From NCBI RefSeq assembly GCF_020360975.1, contig NW_025408687.1:1-64000 (forward strand): a DNA stretch of 64,000 bases, given 5' to 3'. The position numbers were made by a program, and so were the translations under genes. This DNA is from Hirsutella rhossiliensis. Lineage: Eukaryota > Ascomycota > Sordariomycetes > Hypocreales > Ophiocordycipitaceae. Under the pieces are notes generated by a model. The model ran no database searches and had not been told where the DNA came from. It saw nothing but the letters and a program-made list of their open reading frames with translations. Of this stretch, positions 44,486-56,418 are shown one piece after another. Numbering within the stretch: the stretch's first letter is position 1; each line of letters begins with the position of its first letter.

Positions 44486-46886
44486 TCACGACTTGAGCTC
44501 TCGCGTTCGGCACGCCGTGCAGAGAACCACCATCCCCCCCTGCATCTCTTTGGGGAAGATCTGCCCGTCGTCGAAGCCGCCCTGGCACTCGGCGCAGCGG
44601 AAGCAGTGCTCGTGCCACTCTCCTCCCAGGGCCTGGATGTACTGCCCGATGACGGCCGTCTTGCAATTCTTGCATTTGGGCGCCCGCCGCTCGGTGCGCT
44701 TGGTCTGGCAGTTGATACACCACGCGTACCCGTCCTTTTCAATGTGCGTCATGCCGTGCTCAAACGGGTCTCCGCACTCTGCGCAGAAAAAGTGGCCGTA
44801 GTGCCAGTGCTGGCCGAGCGCCACAATGTGCTCGCCCAGGATCGGCGTCCTGCAGTGCTTGCAGCGCGGCGCGAAGAGCTCGTGCCAGTCCAGGTGGCAG
44901 TAGAAGCGGAGCCGCTCGTCGCCGTCCTCGGCTTCCGTCGTCCCCGGCAGCTCCACCAACTGCTCCCCCGCGGCGCGACGACGGATCCTCTCGAGCCGCT
45001 CCGCGCGAACATGGTCCGGCTCGGGGCTAATCTCCATGGCCTCGAGGCTGGTTCCGCACACCAGGCAGCTGAAGCAGTGTGGGTGGAACCGCTCAGGAAA
45101 CCCGGCGAGTGCCACAAGCCTCCCTTCAATCGGAAGTCCGCATTCATGGCAGGTGGCCGTCGCGCGGCCGACAGCCCCCGGAGCGGGCGACCAGTGACCT
45201 CGAGGTCGTTGAGCTCTTCGGACCTGGGTGCCAACGCCGTCAGGGCTCGGCAGTGGGCGCGCGGCCGGCTGGGCGTCTGGGAGGACGATGGCAGGAACAT
45301 TGCCCTGATCTGTCGCGTCGTCGGAAACAATGGCGGGCACATCGATAGTAGGCACCGACATCTGGGACCCACTGTCCGGCCCGGCTACAGCGATTGATGG
45401 TATACCCGGGCGTGACGCCGTCCGTGGCTGCGGCGTCTGGTCCTCTGCCACAGAGATACGAGGAATAGCCATAGGTTGCTTGTTGCCGTCTTTGAACAGC
45501 GCCGAGTCTTGAGCTGGCCAGTCTGGCTTGACATCAGCGACCTCGTCCGGGGCTTCCCAGTTCGCATCAAAGCTTACAATAGGTCGGCCCGGACTGTCGC
45601 TGACAGCGGTGGGCTCAGGGAGCCTGGAGCTGCGATCCTTGAGCTTCCTGCTGGTGGCCGCCCTGATGTCCTGGCCGCGGACCTCGACTCCACTCCTGCG
45701 CTCCACCGACGGTTCCGGCATTGCTCTTGGTGAGGGGGTGTTTGTCGTGTATTGTGCGTTGCGGGACTGCGTCGGAGGATTGCGGTGTATCTCGACCTGG
45801 TTGAGAGCCTTGGAGATATTCGAGGCGCCTCGAGAGGCCTCGAAACGGGCCCGATTTACTGGGCCTCGAGGCTTGCCGGGCAGTTTATCCGGCGATGCGC
45901 GGCCGGCGGAGGCAGTTTTGCTTGTCGAGGACGACACCTCTGGTTCCTCCCAGATCTGATCGCCAGAGAAGGGGCGCTCGACCTCGCCGCTAATGTTCCT
46001 CTTAAGGCTGGTGCGGCGACGGCCAGAACTGACTGTTCCGTACGACTTGGAATTTTTGCTGGCCGATTGGCTCGTTTCTCCAGGCTTTCGAGGGACCTGC
46101 GATGAATCGTTGCTGTCTGTGGAGCTCACAGAGACAGACCGCGAGCCAACATCCCTGCCGAGACCGCTCGGGGCGATCTCGTCCCCATGTGTCCCAATGC
46201 TGGCCGTACGGGCATGAGCATAGCTGTTCCTTCTAAGGTGAGGTCTATAGCGATATGGCCCGTCCGGTCGCGGGACACGGCCTCCGTTTTGGTGTTGCCA
46301 GACAAGCTCGGCGGCTTCGTCAAGAGCGGCATTGTACAGGCGGCCGTCGTCGTCTTCCGACGTCTCGTCCCTTGTAGCTTTCTGGATGTCCATGTCTTGC
46401 ATGGCTTCGCGGAGAGAGACGGCCTCCTCCTTTTCCATCCATCTTTGGCCGCGTTCCATGTACGTCGCTGTTGGCACGACTTCGGAGGGCTTCAGCGGAA
46501 TAGTCGGCCCCGTTGGATAGTAGTCGCGTCCGCGGCTCGTGGTGGTCGAGTTCCGGGTAGAGATGCTGGTTGCACCAGCGCTCGGTGCCTGCGACGGAGC
46601 ACGTCGATGTCCGTGAATATTGACCGTTTGAGAGGCAGCATCGAAGCTATTGCGGTCTGTGAAGGCACGAGCGGAGGAGGTCGGCAGCGGCCTGGCACCA
46701 CCAGGACGTGCTGTGCGGTTCGTGCGTAGATCTGCGAGATAGCCGGCTGGAAAGACGAGGAATGTCAGCGACGGGGGCATTAGACAAACAGGTCTGCAAA
46801 GGCGTTCTACCGAACTGATCATTTGACATGTACGAAGGGGATGGCGGCGTCATCCGCTGCCCCTTGCCATCGGTTGACTTTCTCAT
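44486..46886 (-). CDS. Three-LIM-domain protein, paxillin-like (PXL1-type)
   Basis: Exon 1 (46811-46886) and exon 2 (44486-46746) join across a 64-nt intron (gtagaa to ttccag), giving 778 residues. The first ~560 are Ser/Pro/Arg-rich and probably disordered. The C-terminal ~220 hold three LIM zinc domains: the first starts CHECGLPIEGRLVALAG and includes FHPHCFSCLVCG, the second starts CKHCRTPILGEHIVALG with HYGHFFCAECG, and the third starts CKNCKTAVIGQYIQALG with WHEHCFRCAECQ. LIM1 carries an Arg/Glu-rich insertion of about 40 residues before its last zinc pair. Related fungal proteins act at sites of polarised growth and septation with Rho-type GTPases and actin; that role is inferred. The Met at 46886 opens MRKSTDGKGQRM. 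The frame is intact. Confidence 0.85.
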
Positions 46887-47564
46887 GGCACTAGCGGTGC
46901 GTTGAGCCGCAAAGTCGAGAATCGAGAGCAAGGTGGAAGGGACTGAACGGTTCTGCGGAGACGATATGTACGTGGGTAGCTACGTATAGGCAGCAGCAGA
47001 TAAGGCACAGCGTCCGTTTTGAGTGGGTTATTATGTCGGGGAACAGTTGAATGTGGTGGAGATGTTGGGCGCTGGGCTGAAGTGCGTGTACGGATACGGC
47101 GTGCAGTTTTGGAGTGGGTGTTGACTGGGCAACGCGCCACACTGCTGCAGCTCGCCACCGCCGCCGCATCATTACTTGTTCAGCTGTACTAGAAAGTTAG
47201 GTAAGCAATCAACGCGCGCACCATCACATCATCCCTTTGAATGTGGAGGAGCAGCCCTCAGGTCACTCACAGGGATTCCAACGAATTAGATCGTTAATGA
47301 GCTTGGCCAGCTGCTACGCCTAGGTCCGCACGTTGAGAAGAAAGTAGACGTGGGATGGTTTGCTGCCTATTATGGAGGCTGTGACCGAGGGCTGCCCCTC
47401 CACATGCAAAGGGATGGCCCATGACAGAAGGGGTTGATCAGCTAAGCTTGTCGAGTCTCTGGTACATACGGCCACTTCTATGAGTGTAGAACTAGATCCC
47501 GGCAGCTGCTAGTCCTAAGTCTCTAACACCACCTCTCGCTCCCACCCCCGCCCCCTTCCCCCCC
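46887..47564. other. Intergenic, LIM gene promoter and COX19 3' end
   Basis: Short frames only. A C-rich run (cacccccgcccccttcccccc) lies at about 47542-47564, directly after the COX19 stop on the other strand, where the transcript would be G-rich. Confidence 0.45.
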
Positions 47565-48074
47565 TCACCACCGTAGCTCGCCCTTGACGCCCTTCTCTGA
47601 TTTTGAGACCTGCGAATAGGGTTTGGGCGTCTCGGCAAAGCCCAGATTCTTGAAGTCATCCTTGGCCATCAGATTCCTTTTGGGGGTGGATGGAAGGGTT
47701 AGTTGGTTTGCTCCGCTTCAAGTCAGCCAATCAGCCAGCATCTTACCGGTCCATCCTGCAGGCGAGATAGGCCTTCATCAGGTTGCGGCACTCGTCGTCG
47801 TTGATGCCGCGGGCATTATTCATGCACGCGATGTATTTGGGTATGACATGCTTGCACTCGCCTGAAGACGTTTGATTAGCTCTTCGTGGCCCGCTCGACG
47901 ACCAGGGTCTGTCCTTCACCCACCATCGTGGTCCAGCGGAAAGCTCCCACGTTGCGGCCTGACGGGCAGAGGACTGTTAGACGTGGCGCTCTCCTCAGCG
48001 GCCATTTGTGAGTGCTGCACTCACGGGGTGGGCTTGGTCGACGGCAGCTTTCCTGGGCTGCCAAAGGTGCTCAT
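47565..48074 (-). CDS. cox19: Cytochrome c oxidase assembly protein COX19 (twin CX9C)
   Basis: COX19 is a copper-linked CHCH protein of the mitochondrial intermembrane space and cytosol that supports COX11-dependent metallation of cytochrome oxidase. Four exons join in frame: 48025-48074, 47924-47958 (35 nt), 47747-47861 and 47565-47676; total 103 residues. The product opens MSTFGSPGKLPSTKPTPPQR, then GSFPLDHDGECKHVIPKYIA, CMNNARGINDDECRNLMKAY, LACRMDRNLMAKDDFKNLGF and AETPKPY. The two CX9C pairs are C-KHVIPKYIA-C and C-RNLMKAYLA-C. Introns have donors gtgagt, gtgggt and gtaaga. The dense intron pattern explains why no single long open frame is visible. Start: ATG at 48074 matches the usual N-terminus. 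Confidence 0.92.
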
Positions 48075-48881
48075 GGCTTCGACATATGGTATCTGGGCCT
48101 GGCGGACAATGGCTTCAGCGGTGGTTTGCAACAAGTTGGCACTGGGGAGGGTGCCTCTCCAAAAGACTCGTGCTTCTCGCCAGATGGTTGTCGTGGCTTT
48201 GCTGACCTTATACGGAACATGGCGGTGCATTGAAGCCACAGACTAGAATTTACACTGTGCGTACTTTGCATCTTGGCATCCGCGCAGCCTCGGCAGCAAG
48301 CGGCTCCGCGACGGTACTCGATACGAGCATCTACATGTCCACACAGCAGGCCGCGTTCTGTCGCTCACGCGCTGGTGACTTGGCCAGCCTACCGTGATCC
48401 CGGCTCTGCTGGGCGCGCATAAACACTCGCAGCAGGATTTGTACGAGTCGGCTTCGCACCGGCGCGCGCAGAACACGCTATTCATCAGTGGATCCAGCCG
48501 AGACGCGAAGAGGCAGCCATGCCGGCCGAGTTGACGAGTGCAGGGCTGCGTACAGTGAATGCTGCACTGTATACACCTCTATCGCAGGGTAGTGGTACCC
48601 CGAGGCTACCTTCCTCAGCGGCGCCAGTTAGCGCAAAAGAGGGATCCAAGAATCTCTCGCGAGTATCCACACGGAAACTCCGACGCCCAGCAACCCGCGG
48701 CCTCAACCAAGCGTCTTATTTGATCACGACGCGCAGCACAACATCCTCGAGAGCGTATCTGCCTTTGCATGCCCTGGCCAGCGGCCGCCCGACGACCTCA
48801 GCTCGGACTCCTAACCTCCCTGCTCATCGCGCGCCCGTCCTCTGCTCCCCTCGCCGCCACCAGCTTCTCCCCTTCGTCGCC
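48075..48881. other. Intergenic between divergent COX19 and VPS1
   Basis: About 800 bases, mostly promoter and VPS1 leader. On the minus strand at 48243-48485 an 80-codon frame is cysteine-rich (FCARRCEADSYKSCCECLC, and RCSYRV further on) and might be a small Cys-rich protein with an intron; support is weak, so it is not called as a gene. Confidence 0.4.
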
Positions 48882-51473
48882 ATGGCTGCCCTCGGCGAGG
48901 ATTTGCTCAGCACCGTCAACAAGCTACAGGACCTGGTCTTCAATACCATCGGCAATGACTCTCTAGATCTTCCCCAGATCGTATGTGAAACCCCCCCTTC
49001 CCCGCCTCTTTTCCCTTTCCTCCCATCCAGCTTTGGGCCGACAAGCCGAGCTCACGCCCATTGCAGGTCGTTGTCGGCTCTCAGTCGGCGGGCAAATCGT
49101 CAGTCCTCGAAAACATCGTCGGCCGCGACTTTCTGCCCCGAGGAAGCGGCATCGTCACCCGGCGGCCCCTGATCCTCCAGCTCATCAATGTCCCCGACGA
49201 CGACGATGCTCCAGACCCCTCCAGAGATCCCTTCAGCTCTGCCTCATCCGCCCGCCGCTCCGAGTGGGCAGAATTTCACCACATCCCCAACCGTAGATTC
49301 AGCGATTTTTCAGACATCAAGCGCGAGATCGAGAACGAGACGTCGAGGGTCGCCGGCAGCAACAAGGGAATCAACAGACAGCCCATCAACCTCAAGATCT
49401 ACTCGCCCAATGTCTTGAACCTCACCTTGGTCGATCTCCCGGGCTTGACAAAGGTCGTCTCGCGCTTCTTCCCCGTCTTTGCCTTCATTGCCTAATCTTT
49501 GCCTGTAGGTGCCCATTGGCGATCAGCCGACCGACATCGAGAAGCAAACGCGAAACCTCATCTCCGAATACATTGCCAAGCCCAACAGTCTTATCCTCGC
49601 CGTATCGCCTGCCAATGTCGACATTGTCAATTCCGAAGCCTTGAAGCTTGCCCGCCATGTGGATCCACTCGGTAGGAGGACCATCGGCGTCCTCACCAAG
49701 GTCGACCTAATGGATCACGGCACCAATGCGCTTGACATCCTCTCAGGCCGCGTGTACCCTCTGAAACTCGGCTTCATTGGCGTGGTGAACCGGTCCCAGC
49801 AGGATATCCAAGGCAACAAGCCCATGGACGAGGCCCTCAAAGCTGAGAATGACTTCTTCAAGCACCATCCAGCCTATCGCAACATCTCAACCAGATGCGG
49901 CACCCATTTCTTGGCAAAGACGCTCAACACCACCCTCATGTCGCACATTCGAGACCGGCTGCCGGACATCAAAGCTCGTCTGAATACGCTCATGGGCCAG
50001 ACCCAGCAAGAGCTCGCCAGCTATGGCGACATGCACTTCAGCGGCAAGGAGCACCGTGGATCTCTCATACTGCAGCTCATGACGCGCTTCGCAAACTCTT
50101 TCATCGCCTCCATCGACGGCACTTCGACCGAGATATCGACCAAGGAGCTTTGCGGTGGTGCGCGCATCTACTACATCTTCAACTCTGTCTTCGGCAGCTC
50201 CCTCGAGACCATCGATCCCACATCCAACTTATCTGCGCTGGACATCCGCACCGCGATCCGCAACTCCACCGGGCCGCGGCCTAGTCTCTTTGTGCCCGAA
50301 ATGGCCTTTGACCTTCTCGTCAAGCCGCAAATCAAGCTGCTCGAAATCCCTAGCCAACGCTGCGTCGAGTTGGTGTACGAGGAGTTGATCAAGATCTGCC
50401 ACACCTGTGGCTCAACCGAACTTTCCAGGTTCCCCAGATTACAGGCCAAGCTCATCGAAACCGTTTCAGACCTGTTACGTGAGAGGCTCGGGCCTGCATC
50501 GTCCTATGTCGAGTCGCTCATTTCCATCCAGCGCGCGTACATCAACACGAACCACCCCAACTTCCTAGGTGCCGCCGCTGCCATGAGCAACGTCGTCAAC
50601 GCAAAGCAGGAGCGCGAACGAAAGCGGTTCATCCAAGAAGAGCGCGAACGGCGAGAGAAGCGACGCCTCAAGGAGCTTGGCGCCAACGGCGTGGAGCCGG
50701 CCGAGGAGGGCGAGGAGGCTGAAAAGGGAGAACTCAGTGTGCGCAAGGCTGGCTCGAAGCCTCCGCGCAGCCTGTCCCCGGCAATCCAAGAGCATGTCCA
50801 CGGTAGCCTGGCAGCTGCCGTCAACGGTGGACGACCGCAATCCCCGTCGCGGCTCAACGGCCAAGGCTTGGGTGCCCGAGACACGTTCTTGAACTATTTC
50901 TTCGGCAAGGAGGGCGTCACCCCGCCCAACTTTACCTCGTCAAGTCCCGTAGGCGCAGGCCGGCATTTGAGCCCCGCAGGTGAGCCCGCCTCCTCTCTGG
51001 GCGTTCGAAGAGAGGACAGGGTCGCGCTCCGTTCAGCCCCGCCGCGGGACGATGAATATGAGCCCACCGGCAAGAGTTACGGATTGGCGTCACAATTTGT
51101 AAGATCTCTTCCCGGCCCCAGTATTCAATGTGTGTGTGTTTACTAACGGCCTTGTCTGCAGGGAGAGTCGAACGAGCCGGCCCTGACGGACCGCGAGGCC
51201 ATGGAGACGGAGCTCATCAGGGCCCTCATCTCGTCCTACTTCAACATTGTGCGCGAGTCGATTGCCGACCAGGTCCCCAAGGCCGTCATGCACCTCCTCG
51301 TCAACCACTGCAAGGACGTTGTGCAGAACCGCCTCGTCAGCGAGCTGTACCGGGAGAGCCTGTTTGAGGAGCTGCTGTACGAGGACGACGCCGTCAAGAA
51401 GGAGCGCGAGAAGTGCGAGAATCTTCTCGCCACGTACCGCGAGGCGGCTAAGATTATCGGCGAGGTGCTGTGA
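48882..51473 (+). CDS. vps1: Dynamin-like GTPase VPS1
   Basis: VPS1 is the fungal dynamin that severs membranes in Golgi-to-endosome traffic, peroxisome division and endocytosis. Four exons join in frame (48882-48980, 49067-49453, 49509-51098, 51162-51473) for 795 residues. The GTPase domain shows G1 as [10 protein letters not shown]3 as DLPGLTK, and G4 as TKVD within [17 protein letters not shown]. The middle domain includes LYIGVVNR-like [19 protein letters not shown] variable charged and Ser/Pro-rich insert (about residues 560-700) precedes the C-terminal GED, which contains [20 protein letters not shown] and ends AKIIGEVL. There is no PH or proline-rich domain, as expected for VPS1. The third intron holds a tactaac branch point. 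Introns and frame are clean. Confidence 0.96.
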
Positions 51474-52090
51474 GGCGAGCCGGTGCCCTGTTTCCATGCT
51501 GAGATGACTTGATGTTTTTTTGCTGTTGCCGTCGTCCTCTGCTCGTGTCGGTTTTTTAGACTGCGCAGACGACTTTGATGGGCCAGTGGCAGGGGGATGA
51601 CTAGAGCAGTCGCGAAGCGCGCGTCTTGTCCTACAGAGAAGGGAAATTTTTGTATGATACACAAGGAGGAAATGGAGGACGGCGGCTGGCGTGGGCTGCA
51701 TGCCCTCCCGTTCGCACCCGTCAGCTGCCTTGTTTGTTGCGTGTGCGCCTCGGTCGTCGGGGAGGGGAAGGGGTGAAAGGGGGAAGAAGAAGGGTTGCTG
51801 GCTGGGTTTTATGCAGGCGGACAAGGGTCAGGGTCGGGAAAACATGGCATGCCACTCAGACATTTACAGGAGACTTGAAATAGGTGGGCTAGGATCTGTA
51901 TTAAAAGCATCATCACTCGACTCGCTGTGGCGTCTCGTCCCTCCATAGCCACAAACATTATATACTAGTGTTTTCCAGGGCCCGGGTGATTCCCGATGCC
52001 AGACACTACTTCATTCGTAGAATGCCGTCTTCCCGCAAGTCCTCAATTCTCCTCGCATAAGAGCATGGATCAAGCCAAGCTCTTGCCCCC
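51474..52090. other. Intergenic, converging 3' ends of VPS1 and the large F-box gene
   Basis: No gene supported; short frames only. Confidence 0.5.
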
Positions 52091-55000
52091 TCAACGCCGT
52101 GCTTCGCGCGAAGCAGCGGCGGCGGTGCCACGACCCGTCTCGGGATACCGAGGATCATACTCCTCGTAGTCCATCCTCAACGGCGGCCTAGAAGCATACG
52201 CGGCCGGCGGGCCCATCTCGTCGCCATATACCACCGACCCGTGTCGCGGATACAGCTCTGGAGCACGAGGTTCGCGGGGGTAATACCTGCCGCCATCGTC
52301 CTGCTGGACGAGCCGCTTGGCCGGGTAATCGCCCTGCCGATTACGAACCTCCACCACCTCGTACGGTTCAGCCACCTGGACAGACTGGGCTGTGAACCCT
52401 TGCGGATAGACGCCGTATGGGCGGTATCCGGTGCCTTGGCGGATGGCCGACGATGCCTGAGGCGCCCACGGCCCGGGCCCTTGGTAGTAGCCCTGTACAC
52501 CTCCATCGTACACTGGCAGAGCGTAGTGATACGGCTCGTCGTAGCGACCAGCTAGATACTCAAGGTTGCTAGCGTGATCAATCCGGTCTGAAGCGGCCCG
52601 CGGCCGCCCGCCGTAACGCGCATCCTGTCGCAGAGCGTCCCTAGGAGTGACAACTCCACGTTCAGACTCCAGATGGGATTCGAGGCTACCGAGGATTTCG
52701 AACCCGTCTTCGTGTAATCGTGCATACGGCACCGAGGCAGCCAATGGATGCTGATACCCGTCCACACATCGAAATCCGGGGACACTTGGCATAGCTTGGT
52801 AAATCTTACCTCCCTGGGAAGCATCCCGTTCTGGCAGATGTCCGTGAGGGCTCTCCGCTGTCCCGTAAACCACTCTCGCAGGCCGCAAATCTGGCCTTGC
52901 CCCATGATCGTGAGTAACTACATCATGCGAGGGATTGGCGTTTTTGTTCGTGGCCGTGGTGCCCCCGTCCTCTGCATTCTTAGCACTGACCGGATTGGTC
53001 TTTCTGTCGAGCTGGTGCTGGAAGCTTGTGGCTCTCGACAGATCATGCGAAGTGTTGCCCGCGTTCTGAACAGGCCTCTTCTGCTGCATCGCCCCGCTCA
53101 TGGGGCCTTGTCGCTGATCCACAGCTGGTGCTTTAGGGGTCTTGACTTGCCCGGCCCACGGCAACGCGTCGGTGACTATTTGGAGAGCCGCCTCGTGCTT
53201 ACCGAGGCTTTTTTGGAGCTCGGGAATAGCCCGCCGGTCTGGGGAGCGTATCATGTTGAAGTGCCAATCAACAGGACCACTTCCTAGCTGGTCTCCCGTA
53301 CCCTCGCTGTGCTTCATCTTAAAATGCTTCAGGAGTTGGGGAAACGTCAGAGGCTTCGGTTCGGCTTCGGCATCATGGCTGAAGTCGCATGTTTTGCAAT
53401 GCAGGCTCTTGATACTGCGCGCCGGTCTCATATCCCTGTGATTTGACATGCCATCAATGAAAGTGTTCAGTGAAGGTCGTTCAGAAAACTTCTCCTCAAA
53501 CCTCGCCACAATGTGGTGAAGAAGAACGTGGGCCTTGGTTGAATCAGGCAAATCGTGCATGTGCGCAATCTTGCGCCAAATCTCTTTGCAAATTCTAGCC
53601 ATGTAATTGAGTCGAGCCACGTACTGCCCGCGGTTAAGACAGTCTGCCGTAGCTGCAGGGTTGTTTGTGCGGGAAGCGTTGCCTTTACCAGTCGACGACG
53701 CTCCTGGGGCCTGTTCGGGCGGCTGAGGACCAACAAGCTGCAACCGCTGCGGGTAGGATGGATGGGTTGGAACCTGAGGATGTTGCAAAGGCTGACGCAG
53801 GTTTGCATGAGCGGGCACGGGAGGAGCCTGCGATGCATTGGGAGCCCGGGCTGCATGGCCGAGAGCTTGGTTAGAAGCACCGGAGGGCGGCAAAGCCGGG
53901 TGGCTATCGCGACCGTGGGGGAGCGGGGGTTGAAGAGGGTCGCTTTTGGAGCCCTCGCCAGCTTGCTTCGTTGTCTTCCGTCTCGGGTCCGACTCGAAAA
54001 TGGGCGTCTCGGGCCATTCAGTCCTCCAGTGAACAACTCTATTGCCCATACTAAGGGCTGCGGTATGCTTCGCCGCATAATGTTGAACGACCGCTTGAAG
54101 CCCGAATGCCTTGCGATTGCCTGAACAGCCGGTACAGAAGAACAGCTCCGTGCCGTGCCGATCTGTGTGCTTCTTGATTTTCGCATCGAAAATCCATTTC
54201 ATATGCTCAAGCGTCAGTTTCTGAGTCCAGGGACCTGTAGGGGGGTCTGGGACCGCTCTGCGGCCGGCGGCCTGCACTGCGGCAGCATCTTTGGCCACTT
54301 CAGCATAAAACCTCTTTCGTACGTAAAATAATACCTCCACGGCAAAGCGCGAAGCCTCCTTCTTGGATAAATTTGCGCCATCGTTCCAGCTGTGCCGTAT
54401 GTAGTCGTCCGCGAATCCAGATATCCTAGCCCGCAACGGCCCTTGAGTCTCATCCCATTGCTTGTCAACAACTTGACGAGCTGATGAAGAACCCGCCGCT
54501 TTTACCTCGGTTGCGTTCATGCTCTCCGGGTGAGAGGAAATTGGTGCTGGGATTTCTGGTCGTCGCTGCTCAGCGGCTTCTCGGTGGTCGAGAAGACGCT
54601 GCTTCAGGGTTCCCCAGGCTCTCTCGTCCAGTGGTACTGGGATCCGAATCATCGCTAGAAAGGCAGGCACACGGCTTAAGTCGCTCAGGGTGAACGGCGG
54701 GTCGAGCAGTGCCGCTCGTCGTTCGATCTCGGCTTTTCTCAGGGCCTTAAGCTCAGCCGCCTCCTCTTCGGCGAGCTTTGCGTGATCAACAGGGCGTGAG
54801 CCTGGTCCTGTGGCTACGTTTCCCACCTCGGGTTGGGTCCGTATGAGGTCTGCTGCCTGTTAGCCAAGCCAGATCAAAGGGCTGTGCGACACGTACCATG
54901 GATGCTCGTGGGCGGCTCTCGATGCTGCATCACGTCTCCGCCAGACTTTTGCGGCTCGTTGACGGAGGCCTGAGCATCGAGGATTCTAGTAGGAGAAGGC

Positions 55001-55996
55001 GCCTCAGTTTTCTGAGTGGACGATTGCAGACTTTGGAGGGAAGCGCGCATATCGTGGACGCCGCCAGCAAGATACCATCTCTCCCAGCGCGAAGCATCGG
55101 CAAGTGAACGCTTCCCACGAGCTTCAAGGCCCTTGACCCATTCCTCTGCAGCAGCATGGCCAAGCGCCTTGACGCCCTCAAACTCGGCGTGGATAGCCTT
55201 GGCCTGCTCCGAGGAAAATATTTTTGCGACCTGGGAGTGCATGAGGTCTGTGCCGGTGGACAAGAGCTGGGGGGGGATGACATGCAGTTCAGAAGTCACG
55301 AACACCATGGGAAGACCTGCCAGGAGAAAAGAGGGTATCGAGGGCGAGAGAAAGAGATGTACTTCCTGCAGCTATCATCAACACCAGGGACGTACCACGA
55401 AAAACGGGGGTCCATACCTTGATAGTGTTTTCGGAGAGACATCGACCGCAGATGACGAGAAAAAAAGGGAAGATGGGTGAGACGCCCTTGGCGCCTGGCC
55501 CGCGATGCCACTGGTCCTGTGTTCTTCCACTCTCTGGGCGCACGCGGGTGCCACAGAACTGGCAAGATCGAGTGCAGCAGAGACGCCACATTTCGATCTC
55601 TGACCTTCCCTTGAGCGGCCCCGGCATATGCGGCCAGAAGAAACGCCGAGAAGCCTGCCAGATGGCATCGGGCTTCAGCGGCGGTAGGATGGAGGGGGGG
55701 ACATGGCAAGGCTGCGAGATGTCGTCCTCGACCGGGGAAGAAGGGTCGAGGTACTTGTGGAAGCGTTTGTTGACGGCCAACAAACAGCCCAGGGTCTTTG
55801 GTGGGAGCAGGGCAAAGATGCGATGCCAAATCTCCGCTGGGAGACGAAAGGTCCTGTCAGGATGGGAACCGAAGCCATTTTCTCCCAGTCTCATCCTCTT
55901 GGCGCCAGCCGGTCCGGATGGGCTGGCGAGGTCCGATGTTTTCCTTTTCACGGAGCGGGAGTGCGAAGTGTCCTCGCTGTCCGCCGCCGATTCCAT
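52091..55996 (-). CDS. Large F-box protein with zinc-ribbon-like and C2H2-like motifs
   Basis: Three exons, 55418-55996, 54897-55365 and 52091-54852, join in frame for 1269 residues. Introns are 55366-55417 (gtatgg to gctgcag) and 54853-54896 (gtacgt to ggcag). After a basic N-terminus the F-box reads TFRLPAEIWHRIFALLPPKT with LAVNKRFHKYL. A Cys4 zinc-ribbon-like unit follows: CQFCGTRV, about 35 residues, then CGRCL. Exon 2 continues with LPMVFVTSELHVIPPQLL and VKALGHAAAEEWVKGLEARG. Exon 3 has two C2H2-like units, CTGC-X17-HYAAKH and CKTC with HFKMKH, in a Pro/Gln-rich context, then a Tyr/Arg/Pro-rich tail (YPREPRAPELYPRHG). SCF substrate adaptor function is the family-based expectation; targets are unknown. 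The frame is intact. Confidence 0.82.
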
Positions 55997-56418
55997 TGCG
56001 AGTGCTGCGGTCGGGTGGTGAGGCCTGTCGACGGTTGGCTGAACGAGCGCGCGCGCGTTATGAAGCTGGCCAAAGTCGAGGTTCTGGTTATTGTGGGGGT
56101 GCAGAGCACAGTATACGGGCAGTGTTATGTAAGCACGAGAGAGTATCCCAGACGGGGGCGAATGGGAAGGTGAGAGCCTGAGAGGACGAAATAATGACAG
56201 TTCGGCTTCAAAGTTATATGGTTACGCCCGTTCAACGGACCAGGCGGGGTCCACCATCTGGTTCTCTCTATCTATACACGAGGATCGCGACCCTGCTTCT
56301 CGTTGTCAGAGACGACACTTCAACTCGGACTCCATTCAAGCAACACCACCCAAATCCCCATTCACGTACTCGCTTTTCAACAAAGTCATACAACAGTCAT
56401 ATCTGCGTAGCCAATGCT
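55997..56418. other. Intergenic, F-box gene promoter and transcription-factor 3' end
   Basis: 422 bases with no supported gene; a plus-strand frame starting at 56194 runs on antisense to the transcription factor and is not accepted. Confidence 0.45.

Noticed and set aside
44606..45397. 263-codon plus-strand frame
   Set aside because: Antisense to the LIM-domain exon, which has unmistakable zinc ligands.
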